Source: CAYHPY01 sp964358485
GTDB taxonomy: Bacteria > Elusimicrobiota > Elusimicrobia > UBA1565 > UBA9628
Length of the DNA stretch: 48,028 bases
Assembly: GCA_964358485.1 (NCBI GenBank)
Contig: CAYHPY010000020.1
Coordinates: 1-48,028, forward strand
Direction of reading: 5' to 3'
Shown here: positions 1 through 7,637 of the stretch, piece after piece
Position numbering within the stretch: position 1 is the stretch's first letter
Layout: the number at the start of each line of letters is the position of its first letter
Made by a program: the position numbers and the translations under genes
Notes under the pieces: model-generated
Databases searched by the model: none
The model's input: the letters and a program-made list of their open reading frames with translations, nothing else
Told to the model about the DNA's origin: nothing

Positions 1-48
1 GGTTCTGTGATGGTTGATGCTCACGACCTGCCCCGCCGCGTAGTATTC
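1..48 (-). pseudogene. In-frame continuation of the RHS gene beyond its stop codon
   Basis: Reading on in the RHS gene's frame after the TAA at 49-51 gives EYYAAGQVVSINHHRT to the window edge with no further stop. This matches the core of a YD repeat (compare YAYDAAGNMTRV inside the same protein). The TAA falls where the conserved Tyr of the repeat is expected, and the next conserved Asp has become Tyr. This suggests a nonsense mutation in a longer RHS gene, with the remainder outside the window. A sequencing error is the alternative. Confidence 0.6.
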
Positions 49-2148
49 TTAGGCCGTCTCTATGCCGTTGGGGTAGGTCAGCCTGGTCCTGCGCCCGGCG
101 GCGTCGTACTGGAAGTCAAAGACCCGCCCCTGCGGGTTGGTGAGCCGGGTCAGGCGGTTTAGATCATCGTAGTTGTAGCCGAAGTTCCCCCAGGGCGTTG
201 TCATCAGCGTCCGGTTGCCGTTGGCGTCGTAGGCGTAGCCGATGATCGCCTGATAGCCCCCGGGCAGGGTCTGCTTGGACTGCGTCACCCGGTTCAATGC
301 GTCATAGGCCAGTTCCACCACGCTGCCGTTGTGGTTCTGGACCCGCGTCATGTTGCCCGCCGCGTCGTAGGCGTAGCTCACGACGCCTTCCGGCATGGTC
401 TTGGCGACAAGCCGGTCCCGGTTGTCGTAAGAATAGGTGATTTCCTGGCCCCGGGCGTTGAGCGTCCAGGTCAGGTTGCCCTTGGCGTCGTAGTCCGAGC
501 TCTTGCTCTGCCCCAGGGCGGTGACAACCCGGGTGAGCCTTCCCTGCGCGTCGTATTCAAAGCCGGTCGTCTGGTTCTTGGCGTCCTTGACCGAAGCCAG
601 GAGCTTGGCGCTTCTGCCGGGGTCGTAGGCGTACGCGGTCACGCCCCCCAAGGCGTCGGTCACTTGGGTCAGGTTGCCCGCCAGGTCGTACTCGTAGTTG
701 GTGGCTTTGTTGGCGGGGTCGGTGTTCCGGGTGACATTGCTCAAGGCATCCGTTGCCAGCGCCGTCGTCCGGCTCAAAGGATCGCTCACCGAGGCCAAGG
801 CTCCGTTGGCGGGCTTATAGGTGAAGTCCGTCGGCTCCCCCAAGGGGTCCCGGCTTTGGGACACATGCCCGAAAGCGTCGTAGGCCTTCAAGCTCACCCC
901 CGACAAAGGGTCCTCGATCCTCGTGAGATTGCCCTTGGGGTCGTAGCTCATCAAGGTGGTCTTGCTCAAAGGATCGGTCAAAGAGGCGACCTGGTTGAAC
1001 GCCGGCTCATAGGAAGCCAAGGTCCGGCCGCCCGCGGGGTCCTCGGTGACCGTAACATTGCCCAGGGCGTCGTAGGTGTAGCGGGTGACGCGGCCCAGGG
1101 GGTCGGTCTGGGTCAAAAGATTGAGGTTGGCGTCGTAGGTGAAGGAGGTGGAGGCGCCCGAGGGCTCGATGATGCGGGTGACCTTCCGCACGCCCTGGAT
1201 CGATGTGAATTCGTGAACCGCAACCCGCCCCAGTGCGTCGGTGATGGTGTTGCTGGAGGCGAAGTAGGCGTAGGTCAGGCGGTTGGCGGTTCCCCCGTCG
1301 TCCTTGGTCAGAACCCGCCCCTGGGCGTCGTAGGCGTAATCGGTCACGCCCCCGTTGGGGTAGGTGATCTTGGTCATGCGGTTTTCGGCGTCGTATTCGT
1401 AGGCGAACGCGCCGTCCGGGCCGGTTTCGCCCGTGCGGCGGCCCTGGGCGTCGTAGGCATTAGTCAGGGTCCGGCCGCCGGAGTCCGTGAGCTGGGAAAC
1501 GAACCCCTCCGGGTCGTAGGAAAGCTCGAAGAAGCGGCCGTGAATGTCGGTGGCGCGGGTCAGGCGGCCGGTGGCGTCACGGGTGTAGTCCACCGTGTTG
1601 CCGTTGCGGTCGGTGAGCCGGGAGAAGCGCAGGACGGAGGTCGATTCTTGGACCGTGAAGAGGCGGCTGGCGCCGTCCTTGTCGCGCTCGCGGACCGAGG
1701 TGGGCGCGCCGCTGGAGTAAGCCACCACCTCCAGGGAAACGAAGAGCCCGGCGGGAACGGAGTAGGCGGGCACGGTCGAGCCCGCGGTCTTAAAAAAGGT
1801 GAATTGGTTCCCCTCGCCATCGGTCCAAGTCAGGGATTGATCCCGGTTTATTTCGAAGGTTTGGTCGTTTTCCGAAAACCAGCCGCGTCCCCAGGTGGTG
1901 AGGCGATGGTTGCCGCTGCTGAAGGTTGGCGCGCCGGCGAGGGCGGGGGAGGCGTTTGCAAACGAATTCAGGAAGCTGGGAAGATCGAAATTTCCGGCGA
2001 CCTCGCTGTTATTGCATCTAAGGGCGACGACCTTGACCGTCTTGACGGGAAGGACAATTGGAGCAAGGACGGCGGCTTGAACACCTCCGGGGCCGAACAG
2101 AATGGTCCCGGCTACAACCAAAGGGAAAATCCGTCCCCGGCGATACAA
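49..2148 (-). CDS. Exported RHS/YD-repeat protein, 3' end interrupted
   Basis: The 699 residues read from a TTG codon with a GGGAG Shine-Dalgarno about 9 nt upstream. The first 26 residues form a signal peptide (MYRRGRIFPLV... ending VQA-A). From about residue 165 to the end the protein is a near-continuous array of YD repeats of the form YDAxGxLTxxTDPxG, the RHS shell fold that encapsulates toxic C-terminal domains or forms cell-surface filaments. The N-terminal 140 residues resemble the short DUF6531-like entry region of RHS proteins but I do not recognise them firmly. No hyper-conserved RHS core end (PxxxxDPxGL) and no toxin domain is present because the frame meets TAA at 49-51, while YD-repeat coding continues past it. 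The gene therefore looks truncated or mutated. A promoter and a triple direct repeat lie upstream, next to a response regulator gene that may control it. Confidence 0.85.
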   Translation of the reverse strand: MYRRGRIFPLVVAGTILFGPGGVQAAVLAPIVLPVKTVKVVALRCNNSEVAGNFDLPSFLNSFANASPALAGAPTFSSGNHRLTTWGRGWFSENDQTFEINRDQSLTWTDGEGNQFTFFKTAGSTVPAYSVPAGLFVSLEVVAYSSGAPTSVRERDKDGASRLFTVQESTSVLRFSRLTDRNGNTVDYTRDATGRLTRATDIHGRFFELSYDPEGFVSQLTDSGGRTLTNAYDAQGRRTGETGPDGAFAYEYDAENRMTKITYPNGGVTDYAYDAQGRVLTKDDGGTANRLTYAYFASSNTITDALGRVAVHEFTSIQGVRKVTRIIEPSGASTSFTYDANLNLLTQTDPLGRVTRYTYDALGNVTVTEDPAGGRTLASYEPAFNQVASLTDPLSKTTLMSYDPKGNLTRIEDPLSGVSLKAYDAFGHVSQSRDPLGEPTDFTYKPANGALASVSDPLSRTTALATDALSNVTRNTDPANKATNYEYDLAGNLTQVTDALGGVTAYAYDPGRSAKLLASVKDAKNQTTGFEYDAQGRLTRVVTALGQSKSSDYDAKGNLTWTLNARGQEITYSYDNRDRLVAKTMPEGVVSYAYDAAGNMTRVQNHNGSVVELAYDALNRVTQSKQTLPGGYQAIIGYAYDANGNRTLMTTPWGNFGYNYDDLNRLTRLTNPQGRVFDFQYDAAGRRTRLTYPNGIETA

Positions 2149-2249
2149 GGGAACAAACTCCCAACCCCACCGACTCGGCCTCGGCGTTATAATTTGCTCT
2201 CCCGGCTTTTGCGTCGTGCGGCCCCGGCGATGACAAGGGCTGTCAGCGA

Positions 2250-2278
2250 AGTTTAGCCCAGAAACGCGGGGGAGTCAA
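2250..2278 (-). promoter_or_regulatory. Sigma70-like promoter of the RHS gene
   Basis: On the minus strand TTGACT (2278-2273) is followed by a 17-bp spacer and TAAACT (2255-2250). Transcription would start near 2243 and give a leader of about 95 nt before the TTG at 2148. The -35 box is one mismatch from consensus and the -10 two, so an activator could be needed. The direct repeats at 2287-2313 end 8 bp upstream of the -35 box. Confidence 0.5.
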
Positions 2279-2286
2279 CTACAGCA

Positions 2287-2313
2287 GGTAACATTAGGTA
2301 ACAGATGGTAACA
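2287..2313 (-). promoter_or_regulatory. Three 7-bp direct repeats, probable OmpR/PhoB-type operator
   Basis: The heptamer TGTTACC (GGTAACA on the plus strand) occurs three times at 2287-2293, 2297-2303 and 2307-2313. The period is exactly 10 bp with 3-bp spacers, so all copies lie on one face of the helix. Tandem direct repeats with about one helical turn between them, just upstream of a -35 box, are the classic layout for OmpR/PhoB winged-helix activators. Such a regulator gene ends 20 bp away at 2333. That it binds here is inference. Confidence 0.5.
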
Positions 2314-2332
2314 GGCAGGTCCCGCGGGCGGG

Positions 2333-3010
2333 TCAGACAACCAGCTTGTACCCATCGGGGATGGCGGCGATGGTCCGGTCCCCGCCGCTGCCATGGGAAA
2401 GGTCCTGGCGCAGGCGATGAACGGTCACGTCGAGGGTCTTGGGATTCTCATGCTCCCCCCAAACCTCCCTCAACAAGGTCTCGCGGCTGGCCCCATCCCT
2501 GTGGAGCATGAGAACCCGCAACAGGTCGAACCGCTTGGGGCCGATCCCTCCCAACAGCCGTCCGTCCAGCCAGACCTGCCGGCGGCCGAGATCCATGCGC
2601 AGGCGGCCGCGCTCCAGCCGATCCCCCGGGCCCCCGGCGGCCTCAACCCCCAATTGGCGCGAGATGGCCTCAAAAAGGGCCTCTTGCTTGACGGGCTTGC
2701 GAAGGAACTCCCGGGCCCCCGCGGCCCCGGCGGCGCTGGCGAGGACGTCGGCCTCTCCGGACATGCCGCTCAAAATCAATACCGGACGGCGGCCCTCATC
2801 GCAAAGGCGGCGCGAGAGTTCAATGCCGTTGAGCCCCGGGAGGACCAGATCAACAATGAGAAGGTGGGGCTGGAAGGACGCGGTCTTGGCCACGGCCTCG
2901 GCGGAGGTCGCCGCGGTCTGGACTTCGTAGCCGGCCAGGCCCAGGACCAGGCCCAAGTAGCCGCAGATCGAATCGTCGTCGTCGATCACCAAGATGCGCC
3001 GGCGCTCCAC
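2333..3010 (-). CDS. OmpR/PhoB-family response regulator
   Basis: A 225-residue two-component response regulator. The receiver domain (about 5-120) has the acidic pocket at residues 10-13, the phospho-acceptor Asp54 (in LIVDLVLPG), Ser81 and Lys105 (RKP). The DNA-binding domain (about 130-225) is a trans_reg_C winged helix with the typical ending RTIAAIPDGYKL. Translation starts at GTG 3010 with a perfect AGGAGG Shine-Dalgarno 8 nt upstream (3019-3024). No histidine kinase is encoded nearby, so it is an orphan in this window. It reads toward the RHS gene, and the intervening 184 bp hold a promoter and a direct-repeat array suited to this protein family, suggesting that it regulates the RHS gene. 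Confidence 0.92.
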   Translation of the reverse strand: MERRRILVIDDDDSICGYLGLVLGLAGYEVQTAATSAEAVAKTASFQPHLLIVDLVLPGLNGIELSRRLCDEGRRPVLILSGMSGEADVLASAAGAAGAREFLRKPVKQEALFEAISRQLGVEAAGGPGDRLERGRLRMDLGRRQVWLDGRLLGGIGPKRFDLLRVLMLHRDGASRETLLREVWGEHENPKTLDVTVHRLRQDLSHGSGGDRTIAAIPDGYKLVV

Positions 3011-3163
3011 GGCTTATTCCTCCTGGGGTTGGAAATCAATAAACGAAGTTTCAATAATACAAATTGTCCCCCGGCGGCAGCCAAGAAAAAGGCCGGCGGA
3101 CGATCATTGAAAACCCAAGGCCTGCCTTTGAATTTTCAGGGGAGGCCCGGCATAAAAAAACTC

Positions 3164-3197
3164 AGGACCGGCCTTACGGCCGGTCCTGGAATTTTTA
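3164..3197. terminator. Bidirectional hairpin terminator upstream of the ATPase gene
   Basis: A perfect 10-bp stem (AGGACCGGCC at 3164-3173, GGCCGGTCCT at 3178-3187) with a TTAC loop. It is followed on the plus strand by a T-rich stretch (3190-3200) and on the minus strand by seven Ts (plus-strand A-run 3154-3160). It can stop transcripts from both sides. A near copy in inverted orientation sits at 4506-4529, on the other side of the ATPase gene. Confidence 0.6.
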
Positions 3198-3247
3198 TTT
3201 GAACTCCCGGAATTCGAGCCGATTCCCCCCGCGAATAATATTACACT

Positions 3248-3276
3248 TTGAAAGTTGCACTTGCATATTGTAATAA
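3248..3276 (+). promoter_or_regulatory. Sigma70-like promoter of the ATPase gene
   Basis: TTGAAA (3248-3253), a 17-bp spacer and TAATAA (3271-3276) on the plus strand. The predicted start point near 3283 leaves about 13 nt before the ATG at 3296. This supports ATG 3296 over the in-frame TTG at 3248, which overlaps the -35 box. Confidence 0.5.
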
Positions 3277-3295
3277 CTCCTGCTATCCTGACCTT

Positions 3296-4477
3296 ATGTA
3301 TAAGCGCACGCTGGAACCGATCCTCGTGTCCCTGGCCAAACAGTATCCAGTCCTGACAATTACCGGGCCGCGACAAAGCGGGAAGACAACCCTTTGCCGC
3401 GAGGCGTTTCCTCGCAAGGCGTATGTCAACCTAGAGAATCCGGATACCCGAAGGCTTGCGACCGAAGATCCCCGCGGGTTCCTGGCGAACATCCCGGACG
3501 GGGCCATTCTTGACGAAATTCAACGCGCGCCGCAATTGGCGTCCTATCTGCAGGAAGTCGTCGATGGCGAGCGCCGCAACGGCTTATTCATCCTGACGGG
3601 AAGCCAGCAATTCGAAGTCATGACGCGCATCAGCCAGTCCTTGGCCGGCCGGACGGCGGTCCTGAAGCTGCTGCCCCTGAGCCTCGAGGAACTGCCCCGC
3701 GAGCTTAAAACCGGCTCAATCGACCGCCTGATGCTGGCCGGTCTCTACCCGCGTCTCCATAAAGAGAAATTGGAGCCCGCAAGATTCTACGGCGACTACA
3801 TGGAAACCTGCATCGAGCGGGATTTGCGCCAATTGGTGGCCGTTAAAGACCTGAACGTATTCGAGCGATTCGTGCGGCTGTGCGCCGGGCGGGTCGGAGG
3901 GTTGTTGAATCTCCACTCGCTTGGCAACGACGCCGGCGTGTCGCACACCACGGCGCGCGCCTGGATCACCTTGCTGCAAGCCGGGTACATCATTTTTCTC
4001 CTGGAGCCGCACCACGCCAGCGTCCGCAAGCGTTTGGTCAAAACGCCCAAGCTTTATTTCTACGATACCGGGCTGGCCTGCGGCCTCCTCGGGCTTGAGA
4101 ACGAAAAGCAACTCGCCCGAGATCCGCTCCGCGGCGGCTTGTTCGAGAATTTCGTGGTGGCCGAGGCGCTCAAACACCGCCTCCATCGGGGGCAGCGCAG
4201 CCAATTGGCGTTCTACCGGGATAACGTCGGCAACGAGGTGGATCTTTTATATGGCCACGGAAGGGACGCCTTGCCGATAGAGATTAAGGCCGGGGCCACG
4301 GTCGCAAGCGACTATTTCAAGGGCCTCTTCCATTTCGCCAAAGTGTTTCCCGAAAATCACGGGGCCGCGCTGGTCTATGCCGGGAAGCAGGAGTATCTCC
4401 ACCAGGGGGTTCGGATCGTCGGAGTGCACGGTCTTCACAAGCTTCTCGAGAGCCGACAGGCCGAAAGCGAGGGTTGA
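3296..4477 (+). CDS. AAA ATPase with DUF4143-type C-terminus
   Basis: A 393-residue member of the large family of orphan AAA ATPases with a C-terminal DUF4143 domain. The Walker A motif is GPRQSGKT (residues 24-31), Walker B is ILDE (71-74) and the sensor region is ILTGSQQF (99-106). A winged-helix stretch covers about 190-240. The C-terminal part has the PD-(D/E)XK-like signature NEVD...IEIKAG (Asp316, Glu329, Lys331). The substrate is unknown; the family is often scattered by horizontal transfer. It is the only plus-strand gene in the window, has its own promoter, and lies between two related hairpins, so it looks like an independent, possibly acquired unit. The start at ATG 3296 follows from the promoter position and the family's usual N-terminus. 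Confidence 0.9.
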   Translation: MYKRTLEPILVSLAKQYPVLTITGPRQSGKTTLCREAFPRKAYVNLENPDTRRLATEDPRGFLANIPDGAILDEIQRAPQLASYLQEVVDGERRNGLFILTGSQQFEVMTRISQSLAGRTAVLKLLPLSLEELPRELKTGSIDRLMLAGLYPRLHKEKLEPARFYGDYMETCIERDLRQLVAVKDLNVFERFVRLCAGRVGGLLNLHSLGNDAGVSHTTARAWITLLQAGYIIFLLEPHHASVRKRLVKTPKLYFYDTGLACGLLGLENEKQLARDPLRGGLFENFVVAEALKHRLHRGQRSQLAFYRDNVGNEVDLLYGHGRDALPIEIKAGATVASDYFKGLFHFAKVFPENHGAALVYAGKQEYLHQGVRIVGVHGLHKLLESRQAESEG

Positions 4478-4495
4478 TCCGCCGACGAAGAACTT

Positions 4496-4529
4496 AAAAA
4501 ATTCCAGGACCGGCCTTACGGCCGGTCTT
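4496..4529 (-). terminator. Rho-independent terminator of the prfA-lptD operon
   Basis: A 10-bp stem with one imperfect pair (4506-4515 with 4520-4529) is followed on the minus strand by GGAA and six Ts (plus-strand A-run 4496-4501). The TAA stop of lptD lies in the loop. The stem and the following GGAATTTTT match the hairpin at 3164 in inverted orientation. Confidence 0.65.
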
Positions 4530-6663
4530 CCAACCCCCGCTTTCTCTCCGGGAACCACTCCGATTCCCAGTCCTTCTTGATGACCCGGTCGGGCTTAAGA
4601 GACGCCAGGCGCATCTCCACGCGGAAGAAAACCTCCCGCACCCCGCCCGGCCTAAAGCGGATCATGGCCCGGGAGACGAAGTCGTGGAAGACCTTGGAGA
4701 TGATGACCTCTTTTTCGAAGGCGCGGTAGTCATGGATGTGGGAGAGTCCCCCGGTGGAGAGGATCTCGCTGCGCACCGCGCCGCCGAAGCGCCAGCCGCA
4801 GCGGTGCTCCTCGGGCTTGAAGGGAGTGCCGGCGGCGGTGGCGGTGGAGGAAACGGGAGGGCAGCCCCAGGGCGGGACCCAGCCGCCTTCCAGGTTGAGG
4901 AAGGTCCGCTGGGCGTCGGAAAGGTTGTAGCTGACACCTGAGGTCACGAAATTGCGGTCGATGTCCCCCCAGGTCCCGGAGACCAGGAAGGAACGGTTGC
5001 CGTCCTCCAATTGATAGTCGTTGCGCACCGAGAGGTCCAGGTCGGGGCGCGGCGTGTAGCCGAGTTCCGCCACGATGGGCTCCACCCGGCGGCGAAAGCC
5101 CACGTCGCGGTTGCGGAATTTGCGCCAGTCGTAGCCGGTGCCGACGCGCACCAGGACCTTGCGGGCGGGGCGGAAGGTGTCCTGAAGGGTGGTGAGATTG
5201 GTCTCGACGCCGTGGTCCAAGGCCCCGGCGTCGTCCTGGAAGGTGTTAGGCTTCATACGCCGGTTGTAGAACTGGGTCAGGTCCCAAGCCCCGATCAAGG
5301 TGTCCACCCGCATGTTCATCTCGGTCTTGTAGCGGGCCAGATAGGCGTCCTTGAGGGTGTCGGTGCTGGCCAAGCTCGTCAGGGAGTCGTAGCGGTTGAG
5401 GTAGGTCTCGCCCAGGCCGATTTTCGGGGTCAGGCTCACGCCCCGGCCCGGCAGGAAGGTGCGCGTGCCCTCCCAGCCCAGGCCGACCGAGCGCTCCTGG
5501 TAAGTCCGGCCGACGTCGAAATTGTTGTCGGCGAAACCCGTGACCGTGTTGAGCCAGGGGAGGTTGCCCCATCTGAGCGGCGAGGTCTGGTAATCCAGGC
5601 GGGGCGTGCTCTCCCGGCTCTTGACCCAGCGGCGGCGGGTGCCGTCGTCCCGGTCCACCCGGGAGTAGCTCACGCGGGCGACGGCGTTGGAGAAGCGGTA
5701 GTTCACGGCGGCGTTGTTGATGAGCTCCGGGGTGACGCGGAAGGAGCTCGAGCGCGCGTAATTGTTGTTGAAGTCGGCGTCGGATTGGACCTGGAAGCGG
5801 CCCTGGAAGGAGAAGGAGCTGGGGAGCTGTTGGAATTGGTCGGCGATCACCGACCAGCGGTCCTCGTGGGTGGAGGTCTCCCGGATGTGGTAGCCCGAGA
5901 TCACGCCCCGGGAATCCTCCTTGCGGTGGTGCAGTTCGCCTCCGTAGCCGAAACCCTGGGAGGTGTAGTAGTCCATGAAGAGCCGGGTGTAGTGGTACGG
6001 GCTCCATTCGGTGTTGAGGGAGGTCTTCACGAAGCCGCCGTTGCGCCGGTCGTAGCCGGGCTGGAGGTAGTTGTGGAGCCAATGCTTCTCCCAGATGGGC
6101 TTGTAGAGGATCGGGAAATAAAAAACCGGGTAATTTCCCAGGTAGAAGACGTTGTTGTAGGAGAGCAGGTATTTCTTGGGCACGACCTTGGCTTTGCTGG
6201 AGCGGAACTTGAAGTGGGAGGGATGATCGTCGCAGCTGGTGAAGACCGCGTGTTCGTAGCGCAAGGTCTGGTCGGCGTCGGCGGTGACCCTGTCGGCGGA
6301 AACGTTCCATTCGCCGTGGCCGCCCTTGGTCTTATCGAGCCACCCTTCGTGCGTGATCAGGTTGAATTCTCCGCGCTCGCCGTAGATGGCGCTGTAGCCG
6401 TCCTCCAGGAGCATATAGCCCTGGGATTTGGCGCGGCGGCCCGCGGTGTCGATCCAAAGTTCCTCGGCCTTGAGCGTCCAGGTGGACTCCTTGACCAGCA
6501 CCTTGCCCTTGAGGTGCACCGTGGCGCTGGCCGCGTCGTAGTCGAAATGATCCGCCGAAAAGGTGACGTGCGGCTCCGGGGGCGGCGGCGGGAGCGGGTA
6601 CTCCGCGGCCCGGGCGGGCGCGCCCAGGACGGCCGTCAGGAGAAGTCCCGCGAGCAGGCGCAT
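4516..6663 (-). CDS. lptD: LPS-assembly protein LptD (OstA)
   Basis: A 715-residue outer-membrane protein that inserts lipopolysaccharide into the outer leaflet. The signal peptide is MRLLAGLLLTAVLGAPARA. An OstA/LptA-like beta-jellyroll follows at about 25-140 (VTFSADHFDYDAASATVHLKG, then KGGHGEWNVSADRVTADAD). The rest is a long beta-barrel region with alternating aromatic strands up to the C-terminus. It is a little shorter than the E. coli protein (784 aa). The frame is open far upstream, but that part is the shadow of the ROK gene. ATG 6663 starts the signal peptide and shares its A with the TGA of the ROK gene, indicating translational coupling. It is the last gene of the prfA operon and shows that the organism has an LPS-type outer membrane. 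Confidence 0.92.
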   Translation of the reverse strand: MRLLAGLLLTAVLGAPARAAEYPLPPPPPEPHVTFSADHFDYDAASATVHLKGKVLVKESTWTLKAEELWIDTAGRRAKSQGYMLLEDGYSAIYGERGEFNLITHEGWLDKTKGGHGEWNVSADRVTADADQTLRYEHAVFTSCDDHPSHFKFRSSKAKVVPKKYLLSYNNVFYLGNYPVFYFPILYKPIWEKHWLHNYLQPGYDRRNGGFVKTSLNTEWSPYHYTRLFMDYYTSQGFGYGGELHHRKEDSRGVISGYHIRETSTHEDRWSVIADQFQQLPSSFSFQGRFQVQSDADFNNNYARSSSFRVTPELINNAAVNYRFSNAVARVSYSRVDRDDGTRRRWVKSRESTPRLDYQTSPLRWGNLPWLNTVTGFADNNFDVGRTYQERSVGLGWEGTRTFLPGRGVSLTPKIGLGETYLNRYDSLTSLASTDTLKDAYLARYKTEMNMRVDTLIGAWDLTQFYNRRMKPNTFQDDAGALDHGVETNLTTLQDTFRPARKVLVRVGTGYDWRKFRNRDVGFRRRVEPIVAELGYTPRPDLDLSVRNDYQLEDGNRSFLVSGTWGDIDRNFVTSGVSYNLSDAQRTFLNLEGGWVPPWGCPPVSSTATAAGTPFKPEEHRCGWRFGGAVRSEILSTGGLSHIHDYRAFEKEVIISKVFHDFVSRAMIRFRPGGVREVFFRVEMRLASLKPDRVIKKDWESEWFPERKRGLEDRP

Positions 6664-7637
6664 CAATTCCGGGCCGGGGCGGATTCTTCCAGGGCCAAAA
6701 GCGCCGCGCCCACGCAGCCGAGATTGGGATTGCGCGCGGCGCGCAGGGAGACCGCCCGGAAAGGGGTGCGGAAGGGCTCGCGGCGGAAGGCCTCCGACAA
6801 AGGGTCCAGCAAAAGTTTTCCCGCCCGGGACACGCCGCCCAGGATCAGGACCATCTCGGGATTGAGGATGAGGACGATCCCCGCCAGGCCCGCCGCCAGG
6901 GCGGCGGCGGCGCGACGCCAGACCTCGCGCGCCACGGCATCGCCGGCCTCCGCGGCTTCGGCCAGCACCCGGGGCGTGAGCTCCGCGGGGGAAAGCCGCC
7001 GCAGTTTCGAGGGCTTGCGGGGCTTTCCCGCCAGCAGAGCCTTGGCCATGCGGCTGAGGCCATAGGCTCCGGCATAGGCCTCCAGGCAGCCCCGCGCGCC
7101 GCAACGGCAGGCCAAGCCCCGCAGTTCGACGCGGGAGTGGCCGATCTCCCCGGCCGAACCGGTGGCCCCCCGGTAAAGCTTGCCGTTGATGATCAGACCG
7201 CCGCCGACCCCGGTGCCTAAAGTGACCGCCACGACCGTTGACGGGCGGCGGCCCAGTTCCACCACATAGCCGCCCCAGGCGGCCATATTGGCGTCGTTGT
7301 CGATGACGACGGGGCGCTTGAGGGCGGAGGAAAGCGCCCGACGGAAATTAAAACCGCTCCAGCCAGGCAGGCTGGGGGCCGCGCGCATGGTTCCTTTTTT
7401 TGAGTCTACGTCCCCTGCCAGCCCCAGGCCCACCGGGGAGTGCTCCAGGTCCAGTTCGGACTCCCAAAGGTGGATGACGGAAACCACGCGGCGGACGAAG
7501 CGCGCGGGGCCGAGGGAAGGCTCCGTCGGAATCTCCAGCTCCCGCAGGATTTTTCCCTCGCTATTGGCGACGGCGATCTTGGTGTTGGTTCCCCCCACGT
7601 CGATGCCGATCCCGATGAGGGCCGAGGGCGGGGTCAT
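6663..7637 (-). CDS. ROK-family sugar kinase (glucokinase-like)
   Basis: A 324-residue ROK kinase, phosphorylating glucose or a related (amino) sugar with ATP in the cytoplasm. The phosphate-binding motif DVGGTNTK is at 13-20, the catalytic Asp lies in VVIDNDAN, the adenosine motif is LGTGVGGG, and GEIGH is followed by the zinc-binding CRCGARGCLEAY. The length is normal. ATG 7637 overlaps the folC TGA as ATGA, so the two are coupled. The longer open frame upstream runs inside folC and is spurious. Placement between folC and lptD does not reveal the substrate; glucokinase is the most common annotation for this type. Confidence 0.88.
   Translation of the reverse strand: MTPPSALIGIGIDVGGTNTKIAVANSEGKILRELEIPTEPSLGPARFVRRVVSVIHLWESELDLEHSPVGLGLAGDVDSKKGTMRAAPSLPGWSGFNFRRALSSALKRPVVIDNDANMAAWGGYVVELGRRPSTVVAVTLGTGVGGGLIINGKLYRGATGSAGEIGHSRVELRGLACRCGARGCLEAYAGAYGLSRMAKALLAGKPRKPSKLRRLSPAELTPRVLAEAAEAGDAVAREVWRRAAAALAAGLAGIVLILNPEMVLILGGVSRAGKLLLDPLSEAFRREPFRTPFRAVSLRAARNPNLGCVGAALLALEESAPARN

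Noticed and set aside
331..2256. A 641-codon plus-strand open frame opposite the RHS gene
   Set aside because: It is the antisense of a regular GC-rich repeat array; its product is low-complexity Gly/Val/Arg without any recognisable domain.
2287..2313. Triple heptamer as a CRISPR or plasmid iteron
   Set aside because: Only three copies of 7 bp with 3-bp spacers and no Rep gene; position before a promoter fits an operator better.
5011..7065. Long plus-strand open frame opposite lptD and the ROK gene
   Set aside because: Antisense of two clearly coding genes; composition is typical of a shadow frame in GC-rich DNA.
6664..7104. 147-residue N-terminal extension of LptD
   Set aside because: It overlaps the ROK gene and has Arg/Gly/Pro-rich shadow composition; the signal peptide begins at ATG 6663.
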